A DNA stretch of 64,000 nucleotides from JAIOQJ01 sp963718635. Its GTDB lineage: Bacteria; Planctomycetota; Planctomycetia; Gemmatales; Gemmataceae. Of the stretch, positions 63,847 to 64,000 are shown piece by piece (within the stretch, counting starts at the first letter, position 1; every line of letters begins with the position of its first letter). The position numbers were made by a program, and so were the translations under genes. The stretch spans positions 3,658,001-3,722,000 of the forward strand of contig OY970367.1 of assembly GCA_963718635.1 (NCBI GenBank), given 5' to 3'. The notes beneath the pieces were generated by a model. That model ran no database searches. It was given only the letters and a program-made list of their open reading frames with translations, and was not told where the DNA came from.

Positions 63847-64000
63847 TCGCGTCAAACGTACTCGAGCGAAATCCCATGTACTAGCTTAGGCGCGCTGTTC
63901 CGACGAAATCATTTTTAGAGCGTCAACTCGCCGGCACATACATCACCTCGCGATTCTGCTTTCGCATTCGCCCGGTCTAACCAATGCAACTTCGTTGAAA

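Noticed and set aside
63923..64000. Possible 3' end of a minus-strand gene (MRKQNREVMYVPAS then stop)
   Set aside because: An in-frame stop lies 21-23 bases from the window edge, leaving only 14 codons; no family recognised.
1..64000. tRNA, rRNA or riboswitch genes
   Set aside because: I found no cloverleaf with a GTTC-type T-loop and CCA-end, no rRNA signature, and no riboswitch core by eye; a covariance scan could still find a small RNA.

Overview
The window looks like a chromosomal segment of a planctomycete, probably Gemmatales/Gemmataceae-like. This is inferred from the gene families present, not from a marker comparison. They include a Tat-exported DUF1501 protein, two adjacent DUF1559-type membrane proteins, a PQQ-like propeller, a Uma2 nuclease, a Rpn-type transposase remnant, a kinase-receiver fusion, a divergent MurB, and large numbers of intergenic palindromes. 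No rRNA, tRNA or CRISPR array was recognised.

Layout. 1-5 kb: DUF1501 protein, ExbB/MotA-type channel, small exported protein, then glycosyltransferase and citrate synthase with a 4-nt overlap. 5.5-12.3 kb: a very large protein resembling the bpX partners of MoxR-vWA-propeller systems, followed by its MoxR AAA+ ATPase, with a membrane-anchored ParA-like ATPase converging on them. 12.4-14.5 kb: a group II intron with its reverse transcriptase, inserted at the end of a palindromic repeat. 14.7-19.8 kb: exported propeller, murB-like, ftsQ-like, DUF4261 protein and a 2-hydroxyacid dehydrogenase. 19.8-25.8 kb: transposase remnant, DUF1559 pair, HTH regulator, a TIR-like protein with a 49-residue upstream partner, an exported esterase (plus a displaced copy of its 3' end), and a duplicated terminase-small-subunit-like protein. 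26.3-35.1 kb: exported repeat protein, MBL hydrolase, membrane C39-like peptidase, exported alpha/beta hydrolase, copper P-type ATPase and a HEAGH mini-protein.

35.2-46.2 kb is the S10-spc ribosomal protein cluster: rpsJ, rplD, rplW, rplB, rpsS, rplV, rpsC, rplP, rpmC, rpsQ, rplN, rplE, rpsN, rpsH, rplF, rplR, rpsE, rplO, secY. It ends in a clear intrinsic terminator. rplC (L3), rplX (L24) and rpmD (L30) are absent from their usual places, and palindromic repeats sit between some of the genes.

46.4-55.3 kb is an accessory stretch with three toxin-antitoxin modules (MazF/PemK-like, HicBA, VapBC-like), an IS1634-type element with visible inverted repeats, a broken IS4-type transposase, a pteridine-reductase-like SDR and an FHA-STAS protein. 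55.5-63.2 kb holds the kinase-receiver fusion, phosphoglucomutase/phosphomannomutase, truncated haemoglobin, a membrane protein with a Uma2 nuclease, a sugar isomerase/epimerase, RidA and an O-methyltransferase. The last 0.8 kb is repeats and hairpins.

Many otherwise well-conserved genes, including the essential rplP, are split by single-base indels, often in short homopolymers. Uncorrected sequencing error is the simplest explanation. I therefore give frame-corrected spans for these genes and do not call most of them pseudogenes.
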